Positions 33,260 through 42,183 of a stretch of DNA of 64,000 bases are shown here, in pieces; within the stretch, counting starts at the first letter, position 1; every line of letters begins with the position of its first letter. Made by a program: the position numbers and the translations under genes. Source of the stretch: an uncultured Acidimicrobiales bacterium (GTDB lineage: Bacteria > Actinomycetota > Acidimicrobiia > Acidimicrobiales > SZUA-35); assembly GCA_937922785.1 (NCBI GenBank), contig CALAJQ010000004.1:1-64000 (forward strand). The letters are read 5' to 3'. A model generated the notes under the pieces. The model did no database searches. It saw only the letters and a program-made list of their open reading frames with translations, and was not told the DNA's origin.

Positions 33260-34560
33260 TAGTGACCCACCGCCGCTGCACCCTTTTCGCCCACAAGTCT
33301 GCCGTCAGCAAAGCGCTCTAGCGCAAAGTTCCTGATCAACTCGGGAGTCTTTCCACTGGCAATCGCTTCTGCTATTTGTTCGCCCGCAACCGGGCCCGCC
33401 TTGAAGCCATATGTGCCCCAGCCAACATCGCAGATAAAGCCATCGACTGGTGTGAAACCCATGATCGGCGAGTAGTCGGGCGTCATGTCACACAACCCCG
33501 CCCACTGGCGAAGCAACCGCAAGTTCGAGATACCAGGCATGAGCTGAAGGACGTGGGAGGCCAGGCCTTCTGCGAACTCAAGCGACCCCGCAGTCGAGTA
33601 GGTAGCAAACGGGTCAACGGCGGCTCCAAAGACCAACTCGCCTCGCGCTGTTTGAGAAACGTAGACGTGAAGAGATCCACTGACTACAACCGCCGGAAGG
33701 AACGCTCTAACCGGTTCAGTGACGGCGGCCTGAAGGGGGTGGGTCACAACCGGAAGCCGCACACCGGCCATATCGGCGATCAACGATGACCACCCTGCAG
33801 TGCAGTTGACAACAACAGGCGCAGTGATGTCGCCTCGGGTGGTTCTGACGCCTTTGACTACGCCTCCGGTGCCCTTGTTCTGTGGCCCGTCTCCACCGGC
33901 CACGAAGATGTCTGTGACTTCAGTTTGCTGATGGATCTCAACCCCGAGTGCATCAGCCGCTCTGGCATAGCCCCAGTTGACAGCATCGTGCCTGACGGTG
34001 CCCCCTGGTGGGTGGTGGAGCGCCCCAAGTATTGGGTAGCGAGACGCCAAAGAGGTGTCCAGGCTTGGCACCAACTTTTTGACTTCACCCGGACCGATCA
34101 CGCTTGAGTCGACACCACTCAGCTTGTTCACTTCGGCCCGCCAGTTCATCGTCCTCATCGCAGCGTCGCTGTGAGCCAAAGTGAGATGACCGCGCTTTGA
34201 GAACATGACGTTCATGTTCAATTCCGCCGACATCTCGTTGTAGAGAGTCAGCGAGCGATCATAAAAGGCAACACCTTCGGGAGTCAGATAGTTGGATCGA
34301 ATGATTGCGGTGTTACGTCCGGATCCGCCTCCGCCCACGTAGCCCTTGTCAACAACAGCCACTCGGTTAATGCCGTGGTTCTTAGCCAAGTAGTAGGCCG
34401 TGGCCAAGCCGTGAATCCCGGCGCCGATAATCACAGCGTCATAGGTGGTGCGAAGCTCGTGCTCTTGCCAGACACGCGGCCAAGACTCCCCCTTCAAACC
34501 TCGCCTGAGGAGTCCGGCCGCAGAATATTTAGCTGGCTTGCCTCGCTCGCCCTCAGCCAC
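33259..34560 (-). CDS. soxB: sarcosine oxidase beta subunit
   Basis: The FAD/FMN-binding DAO-family subunit that carries out sarcosine oxidation has 433 residues. The dinucleotide site AVIIGAGIHGLATAYYLAKNH starts near residue 40 and the FAD region VVDKGYVGGGGSGRNTAIIR follows, which is strongly diagnostic. The C-terminal GLCDMTPDYSPIMGFTPVDG matches the family end. GTG start. It is the first gene of soxBDAG, whose order is the classical one. No glyA, purU or betaine-demethylase genes are adjacent, so only the last step of the betaine-to-glycine route is seen here. Confidence 0.95.
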   Translation of the reverse strand: MAEGERGKPAKYSAAGLLRRGLKGESWPRVWQEHELRTTYDAVIIGAGIHGLATAYYLAKNHGINRVAVVDKGYVGGGGSGRNTAIIRSNYLTPEGVAFYDRSLTLYNEMSAELNMNVMFSKRGHLTLAHSDAAMRTMNWRAEVNKLSGVDSSVIGPGEVKKLVPSLDTSLASRYPILGALHHPPGGTVRHDAVNWGYARAADALGVEIHQQTEVTDIFVAGGDGPQNKGTGGVVKGVRTTRGDITAPVVVNCTAGWSSLIADMAGVRLPVVTHPLQAAVTEPVRAFLPAVVVSGSLHVYVSQTARGELVFGAAVDPFATYSTAGSLEFAEGLASHVLQLMPGISNLRLLRQWAGLCDMTPDYSPIMGFTPVDGFICDVGWGTYGFKAGPVAGEQIAEAIASGKTPELIRNFALERFADGRLVGEKGAAAVGH

Positions 34561-34592
34561 GCACTCACACTAGGCGGAGCGGGACGCCTGGT

Positions 34593-35984
34593 TTAGCTTT
34601 CTGCCGACACAGATTCCCGAGTGGGCGCTGGCGGAGGAGGCGTGTAGGCAGCTGGCTTTGCAGGCCGCGCTGCAAGATGGCGACGCAGAAGGCGAGCTCC
34701 GAACCAAGCCAGTACCAACAGAGGCAGCAGTGGCAACATGAACGCTATGCCTAGAACGACGGCGGAGATGACAGCTGTAAGTGCGGCCCATCCAGACTCA
34801 AACCCGGAAACAAAGCCCGGAAGTGAGTTGTCTGGCGCAACCGATACCGACGCACTGGACCGGCCAGCGACAGTGCCTTGCCCAACGGGGGCTCCTTCTG
34901 CATCCACTGGGCGTGCTGTCACTTGAGCCTGCCCATTAAAGGACTTGTCTGCAGTCCCTTCGTAGAACAAAGCCAGTGATGCGTCCGGAGCGAGAAGAGA
35001 ATCCAGTGACCCTTCGGTAAGGACGAAGTCCTGAGTCTTTAGCTTCAGAGCCTCTTCTCGAATTTCGAAGTTGGTAAGGAACGTTTCACCAACGTTGGTG
35101 ATCTCAAGGCACATCGTGAAGGGTTCGCCCTCGTCAATCGAGAGCGATTGATCGCCGCCACACGTCGATCCGCCATCGTGGCCCAGGTATGCGGTTTGGG
35201 CTACCGATAGGGCTGGGCCAGGAACGATCTCGGTCATGGTCACAGTGATCGTGGCCAATGCGACCTGAGCCTGAACTGTGCGAAGCTGACCACGCAGACG
35301 CTCAAGCACCGTCTCGCGATCAAGCAGCTCACGTTCTAGCTGAGCTATCTGATCAAGGCCAGCGGCGCCGGCCAGCAATTCACGAAGCCGCAAGACGCTG
35401 GCCTCGGATGTGATGATTTGGCTTTGAAGATCAACGACCCGCTCGGTGACGTCGGTGGTAGAGATGTTCTGATCGCGAAGTTCGCCGACGTCAGTTAGAG
35501 CCTGCAACGCTGCCTGGAAGTCCTGGGGAGCGACCTTGAAGATGAGCACAGTTCGAGGTGTGCCTTGGGTGTTGGTGGTTTGGCCAAACAGCAGCCCACC
35601 CATTGCTTCGATCCGACCAAGGGCGTCCTGGCTGGCAGCACTGAGATCTTCCACGGCTACGTCAATTGTGGCGGTGTAGATGATGTCTCGCCCGATGTCG
35701 ACCGGTTGCAGAGGCGGCACGTCCTGAGCGTTTTGAACCGGTGTGTCGGCGGCGCCGCCAAAAGCCTCGTCACCGACGTCGACAAGGTCGCTGTCGGAGT
35801 CGGCCATGGCGTCGGCACCGTCATCAAACTCGGCCAACTCGTCATCCTGCATGGCTTCGGTCGTGTCGCTCGCAGCACCACTCACATCTCTGAATTCTGC
35901 GTCTGATGATTCAGCCGAATCACTAGACCCGCACGAGGCTAGGAGGAGTAAAAGTGAAACTAACAACGCTGAGAGTTTGCGCAT
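34593..35984 (-). CDS. DUF4349 domain lipoprotein with C-terminal membrane helix
   Basis: The N-terminus MRKLSALLVSLLLLLASC is a lipoprotein signal with lipobox LASC. An acidic Asp/Ala-rich linker of about 75 residues follows. The DUF4349 domain begins at DIIYTATIDVAVEDLSAASQ and contains a coiled-coil segment (ERVVDLQSQIITSEASVLRL to LERLRGQLRTVQAQVA). After a beta-rich region comes a membrane helix (LTAVISAVVLGIAFMLPLLPLL) and a basic, Pro-rich tail. The start is set at the ATG at 35984 because AGGA lies at the right distance; an ATG at 35993 would overlap that site. Function of the domain is unknown. Confidence 0.85.
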   Translation of the reverse strand: MRKLSALLVSLLLLLASCGSSDSAESSDAEFRDVSGAASDTTEAMQDDELAEFDDGADAMADSDSDLVDVGDEAFGGAADTPVQNAQDVPPLQPVDIGRDIIYTATIDVAVEDLSAASQDALGRIEAMGGLLFGQTTNTQGTPRTVLIFKVAPQDFQAALQALTDVGELRDQNISTTDVTERVVDLQSQIITSEASVLRLRELLAGAAGLDQIAQLERELLDRETVLERLRGQLRTVQAQVALATITVTMTEIVPGPALSVAQTAYLGHDGGSTCGGDQSLSIDEGEPFTMCLEITNVGETFLTNFEIREEALKLKTQDFVLTEGSLDSLLAPDASLALFYEGTADKSFNGQAQVTARPVDAEGAPVGQGTVAGRSSASVSVAPDNSLPGFVSGFESGWAALTAVISAVVLGIAFMLPLLPLLVLAWFGARLLRRHLAARPAKPAAYTPPPPAPTRESVSAES

Positions 35985-36058
35985 CGGAACCATCCTTTGT
36001 GTTGGGGTTCAGACGACCCTCAACACACAGCTAGTTCCCTCGTAACCGAATCGTTATG

Positions 36059-36964
36059 TTAGATCTCCACCAAAGGGATGGTTCCGCTTTCAGGGTCATA
36101 GCCATCTAAGAACAGCGAGAACCAAAGGGGATCTGTTAGGTCTGTCGGGTGGTGACTACGTGAAAGCGACGCAACCGCCATCGCCGGCAAGAGCTCAAAA
36201 ATGAAACTGACCGACCAAGGCAACATCGCCACATAGGTGGCAGGCTTGAATAATCGTCGTTCCTTGGAAAGCATGTAGAGAGAACCCACGATTCCAAACA
36301 CCCCGGTAATCAGTGCAGCCCAGAACATCGCAACAGCTAGCAGCCAACGTCGTCCATCGACCTCTCGATAAACGTCATAGGCAACGCTTTTGTGCTCGAC
36401 TTCCTCAGCCAAGTGCCATAGGAACAGCGTCGCCATTGTTGGCTCCGCGTTGCTGAACAAACGACCCATCCGAGCTTCAGTCCAGCGGGCCAACGTGTAT
36501 GCAACAGTTTCGGCTCCGGCGGCAAAAGCAAGGGAGAAACCCTGAGAACGGGTCCGCCACAGCCATTCATAGGTTCGCTTCATCCAGCCTTCCACACGAG
36601 CCAAACCCTGGTAGTGGCTCCCGAGCAGGCGGTTGAACTTCTTATGCTGGTGGTGATGTTGGGCTTCTTGGCGGCAGAAAGCATCTGCGTCTTTGGCAAG
36701 CTCACCTTCAAGTTCGCCGGAAGCGGACTTGATTGCCCTTATTACATAAGGCTCTACATATGGCATCAGCAGCGAGATCGAATTCGCAGCGATCGAGAAC
36801 TCCGGGACATCACTAGACCACACCGGCTGAAGGTCTTCCGGATAGTCAAACGCAACTTTTCTGGGCTCGATCGCTTGGCGGCCTTGACGGCCGTTTTGTT
36901 GACGGCCGTTTTGTTGAGCAGCCGAATCAAGCGATGATTCGACGGCGGGGCTCAGAATGCTCAC
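36059..36964 (-). CDS. PF10118-type predicted metal-dependent hydrolase
   Basis: The 301-residue protein has the helical, ferritin-like pattern of this family: ADAFCRQEAQHHHQHKKFNR and WHLAEEVEHKSVAYDVY provide Glu and His residues for a di-metal site. A membrane-active hydrophobic stretch (WLLAVAMFWAALITGVFGIV) follows. The N-terminal QNGRQQNGRQ is encoded by a 15-bp duplication. Substrate is unknown. It diverges from a TetR gene by 77 bp, a frequent pairing for this family, and that regulator probably controls it. Confidence 0.82.
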   Translation of the reverse strand: MSILSPAVESSLDSAAQQNGRQQNGRQGRQAIEPRKVAFDYPEDLQPVWSSDVPEFSIAANSISLLMPYVEPYVIRAIKSASGELEGELAKDADAFCRQEAQHHHQHKKFNRLLGSHYQGLARVEGWMKRTYEWLWRTRSQGFSLAFAAGAETVAYTLARWTEARMGRLFSNAEPTMATLFLWHLAEEVEHKSVAYDVYREVDGRRWLLAVAMFWAALITGVFGIVGSLYMLSKERRLFKPATYVAMLPWSVSFIFELLPAMAVASLSRSHHPTDLTDPLWFSLFLDGYDPESGTIPLVEI

Positions 36965-36986
36965 CTAGTTCTATCGACTCACGTCG

Positions 36987-37014
36987 TGATTACTAAAGTG
37001 CGATTACTGAAGTG
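36987..37014. promoter_or_regulatory. 14-bp imperfect direct repeat in the TetR/hydrolase divergent promoter
   Basis: TGATTACTAAAGTG (36987-37000) and CGATTACTGAAGTG (37001-37014) are tandem, with 12 of 14 bases identical, and lie 28 bp before the TetR start. It may be a regulator site or a slippage duplication. Confidence 0.35.
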
Positions 37015-37041
37015 GCTGTGAACGGAGTAGGGTCGTTCTAA

Positions 37042-37608
37042 ATGGCGCGCAGGTACTTAGACAAGCAGATAGTTATTGACACCGCAAGCGTCTTAGCCGA
37101 CCGAGACGGCATCGAATCGATCACACTCACTCGAGTGGCGAAAGAGCTGAAAATCTCACAACCGGCTCTATATCGCCACGTAGAGAACTACGACGACCTC
37201 ATCCGCAGCCTCTCTCTGAAGGGCCGCCAGCTCATCGCTGAAGAGCTTGTTCAGGCCGCCATTGGGCTTTCTTCTGATGACGCAGTGCGGGCCATGGGGC
37301 TGGCGTGGCGCAAAGTGGCCCGAACCAACAAGGGCCTCTACGCGGCTACAGACAAGTTCCCCTGTGCAGGCGATCCCGAGCTCGAGGACGCGGTAGAGCG
37401 CATTGTCGCGATATTGGCTCAGGCCCTCGTTGGCTACGAGCTGTCTGAAGATGATCAAGTGCACGCTGCTCGCTCGCTTCGCAGCGCATTCCACGGTTTT
37501 GCCCACCTAGAGGCCGGTGACGGTCACCCCCTAGATCAAGACCTCGACGATACGTTCGACCAGCTAAACGAACTGCTCTGCGCTGGCATTCGCGCCCTCG
37601 GCAAATAG
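37042..37608 (+). CDS. TetR-family transcriptional regulator
   Basis: The 188-residue protein has an N-terminal helix-turn-helix (RVAKELKISQPALYRHVENYDDL) and a C-terminal ligand domain of the WHG/TetR_C_13 type, with AWRKVARTNKGLYAAT and a late FHGFAHLEAG. It probably represses the divergent PF10118 hydrolase gene and itself. It lies 133 bp upstream of xsc in the same direction, so involvement in taurine control is possible but less likely. Confidence 0.88.
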   Translation: MARRYLDKQIVIDTASVLADRDGIESITLTRVAKELKISQPALYRHVENYDDLIRSLSLKGRQLIAEELVQAAIGLSSDDAVRAMGLAWRKVARTNKGLYAATDKFPCAGDPELEDAVERIVAILAQALVGYELSEDDQVHAARSLRSAFHGFAHLEAGDGHPLDQDLDDTFDQLNELLCAGIRALGK

Positions 37609-37741
37609 CTAGCCGCGCGCTCGAGAATGGGCCGCCGAGCCTTCAGCAACAGCCCTGCCAGTGCAGTATCGTGTGGGGCTAGACGCTATCGCACAATGGT
37701 TATAGAGTCTCACTATTCAAGAGTTGGTAAAGGACCGCGCC

Positions 37742-39508
37742 ATGACAAAAATGACCCCCAGTGAAGCCTTCGTCGAAACCCTCCGGGCTAACGGCGTAAC
37801 CGATATTTTCGGGATCATGGGTTCAGCCTTTATGGATGCGATGGACATATTCGCTCCGGCTGGCATTCGTCTAGTCCCCGTAGTGCACGAACAAGGCGCG
37901 GCTCACATGGCCGACGGCTACGCACGAGTAAGCGGGCGCCACGGTGTGGTCATCGGCCAGAACGGACCGGGTATTTCGAACTGCGTAACCGCAATCGCTG
38001 CCGCCTTTTGGGCGCACTCTCCGGTTGTAATCGTCACTCCAGAAACCGGCACGATGGGAATCGGCCTTGGCGGATTCCAAGAAGCTAACCAGCTTCCAAT
38101 GTTCCAAGAGTTCGTCAAGTACCAGGGTCACATCAACAACGAAAACCGTATGGCTGAAATCACCGCTCGTTGCTTTGACCGGGCCCACTCAGAACTTGGC
38201 CCAACTCAGCTGAACATTCCTCGTGACCGCTTCTACGGAGAGATCGATGTTGAAATCCCCGAGCCAATGGTCTTGGACCGTGGCCCCGGCGGCACCAAGA
38301 GCCTCGACGCGGCCGCTGACCTATTGGCATCGGCAAAGAACCCAGTAATCCTTTCTGGCGGCGGCGTCGTCATGGGTGATGCCATGGCTGAATGCGTCGC
38401 ACTCGCCGAGCGCCTCGGCTGCCCTGTAGTGAACAGCTACCTTCACAATGACTCCTTCCCTGCATCACACCCTCAGTGGTGTGGTCCCCTTGGCTACCAA
38501 GGCTCGAAAGCAGCGATGAAACTGATTGCCAAGGCTGACGTTGTTCTGGCCCTAGGCACCCGCCTAGGTCCGTTCGGCACGCTCCCTCAGCACGACATGG
38601 ACTACTGGCCAGCTGATGCGCAGATCATCCAGGTCGACGCCGACAACAAGATGCTTGGTCTCGTAAAGAAGATCTCTGTTGGAATCTGTGGCGACGCTGG
38701 TGCAGCTGCAACCGAGCTTCTAAACCGAATCTCTGACCGTGAGCTGACTTGTGACGCCAACCGCGACGCCCGTACCGCCGACATGGTGGCAGAGAAAGAA
38801 GCGTGGGAAGCAGAGCTTGACGGCTGGCTTCATGAGAAGGACGACTTCAGCCTGTCGGTAATTGAAAACGCAGACAACCTCGAGGGCGGCTCGCTTCACC
38901 CACGCCAGGTATTGCGTGAACTCGAAAAGGCCATGCCAGCCCGAGTAATGGTGTCCACTGACATCGGCAACATCAACTCCGTTGCCAACTCATATCTGCG
39001 CTTTGAAGAACCACGCAGCTTCTTTGCCGCAATGAGCTTCGGCAACTGCGGCTATGCACTGCCCACGATCATCGGCGCCAAGAGCGCAGCGATGGACCGA
39101 CCCGCTGTTTCCTACGCCGGCGACGGCGCCTGGGCGATGAGCATGGTTGAAGTCATGACCGCAGTTCGCCATGACATCCCGGTAACCGCAGTCGTATTCA
39201 ACAACGGCCAGTGGGGCGCAGAGAAGAAGAACCAGGTTGACTTCTATGGCCACCGATTTGTGGCCGGGGAGCTTGACGGTGGCGAGAACTACTCCGAGAT
39301 CGCACGGTCGATGGGCGCCGAAGGTGTCCGAGTCGAAAAGATCGAAGACGTTGGCTCTGCATTAAAGGCTGCCATTGACGCCCAGATGAATGACGGCAAG
39401 ACCACCGTCATTGAGATCATGGTTACTCAGGAACTAGGAGACCCGTTCCGCAAGGACGCTCTCTCAAAGCCAGTTCGACACCTAGACCGCTACAAAGACT
39501 TCGTCTAG
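37742..39508 (+). CDS. xsc: sulfoacetaldehyde acetyltransferase
   Basis: This ThDP enzyme converts sulfoacetaldehyde and phosphate to acetyl phosphate and sulfite. The 588-residue chain has the three ThDP-fold domains: activating Glu50 in VPVVHEQGAAHMADGYAR, QNGPGISNCVTAIAAAFW, and the C-terminal cofactor motif AGDGAWAM...VVFNNGQWGAEKKN. Xsc-specific stretches distinguish it from acetolactate synthase: FWAHSPVVIVTPETGT, LGTRLGPFGTLPQHDMDYWP and QELGDPFRKDALSKPVRHL. The ATG at 37742 follows AAAGGA. The neighbours pta and tpa complete the route from taurine. Its stop codon lies in a 20-bp tandem repeat. Confidence 0.93.
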   Translation: MTKMTPSEAFVETLRANGVTDIFGIMGSAFMDAMDIFAPAGIRLVPVVHEQGAAHMADGYARVSGRHGVVIGQNGPGISNCVTAIAAAFWAHSPVVIVTPETGTMGIGLGGFQEANQLPMFQEFVKYQGHINNENRMAEITARCFDRAHSELGPTQLNIPRDRFYGEIDVEIPEPMVLDRGPGGTKSLDAAADLLASAKNPVILSGGGVVMGDAMAECVALAERLGCPVVNSYLHNDSFPASHPQWCGPLGYQGSKAAMKLIAKADVVLALGTRLGPFGTLPQHDMDYWPADAQIIQVDADNKMLGLVKKISVGICGDAGAAATELLNRISDRELTCDANRDARTADMVAEKEAWEAELDGWLHEKDDFSLSVIENADNLEGGSLHPRQVLRELEKAMPARVMVSTDIGNINSVANSYLRFEEPRSFFAAMSFGNCGYALPTIIGAKSAAMDRPAVSYAGDGAWAMSMVEVMTAVRHDIPVTAVVFNNGQWGAEKKNQVDFYGHRFVAGELDGGENYSEIARSMGAEGVRVEKIEDVGSALKAAIDAQMNDGKTTVIEIMVTQELGDPFRKDALSKPVRHLDRYKDFV

Positions 39509-39551
39509 GAGACAAGGACTTCGTCTAGGAGACAAAGACTTCGTCTAAACC
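39494..39551. repeat. 20-bp tandem repeat spanning the xsc stop codon
   Basis: Unit AAAGACTTCGTCTAGGAGAC occurs twice in full (39494-39513, 39514-39533) and as an 18-base third copy (39534-39551). Each copy encodes the same in-register DFV-stop. Confidence 0.95.
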
Positions 39552-39600
39552 GAAGCACAAGCCCACCTTCTGGCGCTACTCAAACCCACTTCCCTCCGTT

Positions 39601-39642
39601 CTGGCGGAACTCGGGCCCGTATCCGGGCCTGGGAACCGCCAG
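39601..39642. terminator. hairpin between convergent xsc and pta
   Basis: CTGGCGG (39601-39607) pairs with CCGCCAG (39636-39642), and GGCCC/GGGCC (39614-39618, 39625-39629) pair inside. No T-tract follows, so a terminator or roadblock for both convergent transcripts is inferred, not proven. Confidence 0.45.
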
Positions 39643-39677
39643 TTCGAGCGTTGTGGTGGTCGTGGTGGGTGGTGGGG

Positions 39678-40607
39678 TTAGTCTCGGCGGTCTTGCTGAG
39701 CTTTTGCCTCGTTGCGAATCTGGGCTTGCAGCGAGGCAATTACAGCGACGTTGACAATGTCAAACGCGGTGCAGCCCCTAGACAGATCATGAAGGACACC
39801 GTTTAGGCCTTGCAGCAAAGGGCCGAAGGCTTGTGCTCCTCCAAGCCGCTCGGTGATCTTGTACCCAATGTTTCCAGCGTCCAAGTTCGGGAAGACAAAG
39901 ACATTTGCCTTGCCAGCAACAGGTGAGTCCGGAGCTTTTTGGCTTGCCACCTTGGGCACCCAGGCTGCATCAAACTGAAGCTCTCCGTCAACACTAAGTC
40001 TCGGGCGTTTCTGACGAACCAGACGGGTGGCAGCCAGAACTTTGTCCACCTTGTCATGGGATGCGCTTCCCTTGGTGCTGAACGACAGCATGGCGACACG
40101 TGCCGTCTCGCCAGTGAGTTTCTCGTAAGTGTCTGCAGATGACATCGCGATAGAGGCCAGCTGCTCTGGATCAGGATCGGGCACAACGCCACAGTCTCCA
40201 TAAACAACGTGGCGACCGTCGGGAAAAACGAAGAAGAAGCAGCTACTTACTACGCTGGCACGTTCACTTACGCCCAGAATTCTCAGCCCGGCGCGGATCA
40301 CATCCGCTGTCGGTCTGGTAGCGCCAGCTACACAGCCGTCGGCCTCTCCAGCGGCGACCATAAGAACCCCGACTTGAAGTGGGTCCGACAGGTCTACGAG
40401 TTTGCGCAAACCCGCGTTCATGTCGTGGATGTTGTCATCCACAAACTCAGCCGGATCGTCAATGACAATCGGGTCAGCCAACCCCTCAGACTTCAAGATG
40501 GCTGCCGCTTCGACAACTCTTGGATCTTTGCCTTCAGGAAGAACTATTTTTGCTGGTGAGGCAGTTACCCGCTCGTACCAGCGATCTAAAATATCAGTCG
40601 AGGACAC
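39678..40607 (-). CDS. pta: phosphate acetyltransferase
   Basis: This catalyses acetyl phosphate + CoA to acetyl-CoA + phosphate. At 309 residues it is the short catalytic form. Diagnostic stretches are IVLPEGKDPRVVEAA at the start, DGCVAGATRPTADVIRAGLR, VYGDCGVVPDPDPEQLASIA and MLSFSTKGSASHDKVDKV near the middle, then VFVFPNLDAGNIGYKITERLG. It takes the acetyl phosphate made by Xsc, as in known taurine degraders. It overlaps no gene and lies 15 bp downstream of tpa in the same direction, so tpa-pta form an operon convergent with xsc. Confidence 0.94.
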   Translation of the reverse strand: MSSTDILDRWYERVTASPAKIVLPEGKDPRVVEAAAILKSEGLADPIVIDDPAEFVDDNIHDMNAGLRKLVDLSDPLQVGVLMVAAGEADGCVAGATRPTADVIRAGLRILGVSERASVVSSCFFFVFPDGRHVVYGDCGVVPDPDPEQLASIAMSSADTYEKLTGETARVAMLSFSTKGSASHDKVDKVLAATRLVRQKRPRLSVDGELQFDAAWVPKVASQKAPDSPVAGKANVFVFPNLDAGNIGYKITERLGGAQAFGPLLQGLNGVLHDLSRGCTAFDIVNVAVIASLQAQIRNEAKAQQDRRD

Positions 40608-40622
40608 TGCGCCGACTGTACA

Positions 40623-41993
40623 TCAGTCGTTCGTTTTCAACCAGGCATCTACGTTGGTCAAGATCTGGTCGAGCCGCTCAGTCATGTCAGAAATTACTTC
40701 GCTATCGGCAATCAAAGGCGGCGAGATTGTCAACATGGTTGCACCTCGATCGTCGGGACGGATCAGCAGCTTAGATTCACGCACGTACTTGTTAAGCACG
40801 CCGCCCTGAAGTCCAGCAATCTGAGTCTCGCTTAGCTCTTGACCAGTGTCGCTGTTACCCGTGAGTTCCACTGCGTAGAAGTATCCACAACCCCGAACCT
40901 CGCTGACAGAGCGGTGTGATGCCCCAAGCGCATTAAGCGCACCTGAAAGCTCGTCCTCGCGGTTCAGGACGTTTTGCAAAACGCCTTCATCTTCCATGGC
41001 CCGAATGTTGGCGGCCGCTACGGCGGTCGCTACTGGGTGGCCACCAAAGGTTGACCCGTGGTTAAACATCCCAATCTCAGAATCCCAAACCTCATCGACG
41101 AGGCGGCGGCTTATGGCTACGCCCCCAAGTGGCTGATATGCCGACGTGACACCCTTGGCGAAAGTGATCATGTCTGGAACGACATCGAATCGCTCGCTTC
41201 CGAACCAGTGACCCAGACGACCGAATGAGTTAATAACCTCGTCTGCGCACAGCAACACGCCGTACTTGTCACATATTTTGCGCAGCTCCTGCCAATATCC
41301 AGGAGGAGGAACTACTGCACCTCGACCGTTTTGGACTGGCTCGGCGATCACCATGGCGACGGTCTCGGGACCCTCAGCCAAGATCATCTCTTCGATTGCC
41401 CTCACAGATGCGAGATCGGCAGCGGTGCCGCCTTCTGGAATCTCATCGTGGCAGGTGTGCATCACGTGACGCACACCGTCCCACAACATTGGCTTGAATT
41501 GCTTACGGAACTTTGGAATTCCAGTTATCGACAGGGCTCCGAGAGTTGTGCCGTGGTAGGCCCAGTCACGGGCAATGACCTTGTAGCGGTCATCGTCACC
41601 ACGAGCCATGTGGTAGTTGCGAGCAAATTTGGTAGCGGACTCAACTGCTTCTGAGCCAGAGTTCACAAAGAAGATCTCATCTAGGTCACCAGGCGTACGA
41701 TCTGCAATTAGTGACGCGGCATCGATCGCTGGAGGATGGGCGAAACCCCAAGTTGAATAGAAGGCGAGCTTTTCCATTTGCTCGGCAGCCACGCGGGCAA
41801 AGTCGGCCCGGCCGTGCCCGATGTTGGTGCAGAACAAGCCAGCCAAACCATCAAGGTACTTATTGCCCTCGGTGTCCCAGATATAGCAACCTTCAGCGCG
41901 TTCCATGATGGGGAGCGAATCTGATTTCCACGCTGCCCCCTTCGTGTAATGCGGAAGCAGATTTCGTTGTGCAATTTGTCGCTGGCTATCCAT
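40623..41993 (-). CDS. tpa: class III aminotransferase, probable taurine:pyruvate aminotransferase
   Basis: The 456-residue PLP enzyme is of the omega-aminotransferase type. Key residues are Asp251 in LLCADEVINSFGRLG and the Schiff-base Lys280 in MITFAKGVTSAYQPLGG, with FFVNSGSEAVESATKFAR binding PLP phosphate. Sequence alone fits taurine, beta-alanine or putrescine donors; the adjacent pta and convergent xsc make taurine:pyruvate transamination, giving sulfoacetaldehyde and alanine, the best call. The ATG follows AAGGGGGT. Three 15-bp direct repeats lie upstream. No alanine dehydrogenase or taurine transporter gene is in the window. Confidence 0.85.
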   Translation of the reverse strand: MDSQRQIAQRNLLPHYTKGAAWKSDSLPIMERAEGCYIWDTEGNKYLDGLAGLFCTNIGHGRADFARVAAEQMEKLAFYSTWGFAHPPAIDAASLIADRTPGDLDEIFFVNSGSEAVESATKFARNYHMARGDDDRYKVIARDWAYHGTTLGALSITGIPKFRKQFKPMLWDGVRHVMHTCHDEIPEGGTAADLASVRAIEEMILAEGPETVAMVIAEPVQNGRGAVVPPPGYWQELRKICDKYGVLLCADEVINSFGRLGHWFGSERFDVVPDMITFAKGVTSAYQPLGGVAISRRLVDEVWDSEIGMFNHGSTFGGHPVATAVAAANIRAMEDEGVLQNVLNREDELSGALNALGASHRSVSEVRGCGYFYAVELTGNSDTGQELSETQIAGLQGGVLNKYVRESKLLIRPDDRGATMLTISPPLIADSEVISDMTERLDQILTNVDAWLKTND

Positions 41994-42015
41994 GACGCAC
42001 CCCCTTGTGCATTGG

Positions 42016-42060
42016 TTTCGCTTTGTTTATTAACGCTGTGTTGATAAACGCTGTGTTGAT
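42016..42060. promoter_or_regulatory. three 15-bp direct repeats upstream of tpa
   Basis: Written on the plus strand the units are TTTCGCTTTGTTTAT, TAACGCTGTGTTGAT and AAACGCTGTGTTGAT, exactly head to tail and ending 23 bp before the tpa start. The last two differ at one base; the first is divergent. Such spacing (about 1.5 helical turns) could bind a regulator, or record slippage. Confidence 0.5.
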
Positions 42061-42183
42061 TACCCTCGACCTATCCCGTCAGAATCCCCGGCAAGTTAGG
42101 TTCTATTGCGGATAAGCTAGTACCTATAACTACGGCTTGGCAATAGGCTAATTAAGCGACTTTTCGGGAGTAGTTCTGGATTG

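Noticed and set aside
37742-39508. Acetolactate synthase large subunit
   Set aside because: Xsc-specific stretches and the adjacent pta/tpa genes fit sulfoacetaldehyde acetyltransferase better; no ilvN or ilvC is adjacent.
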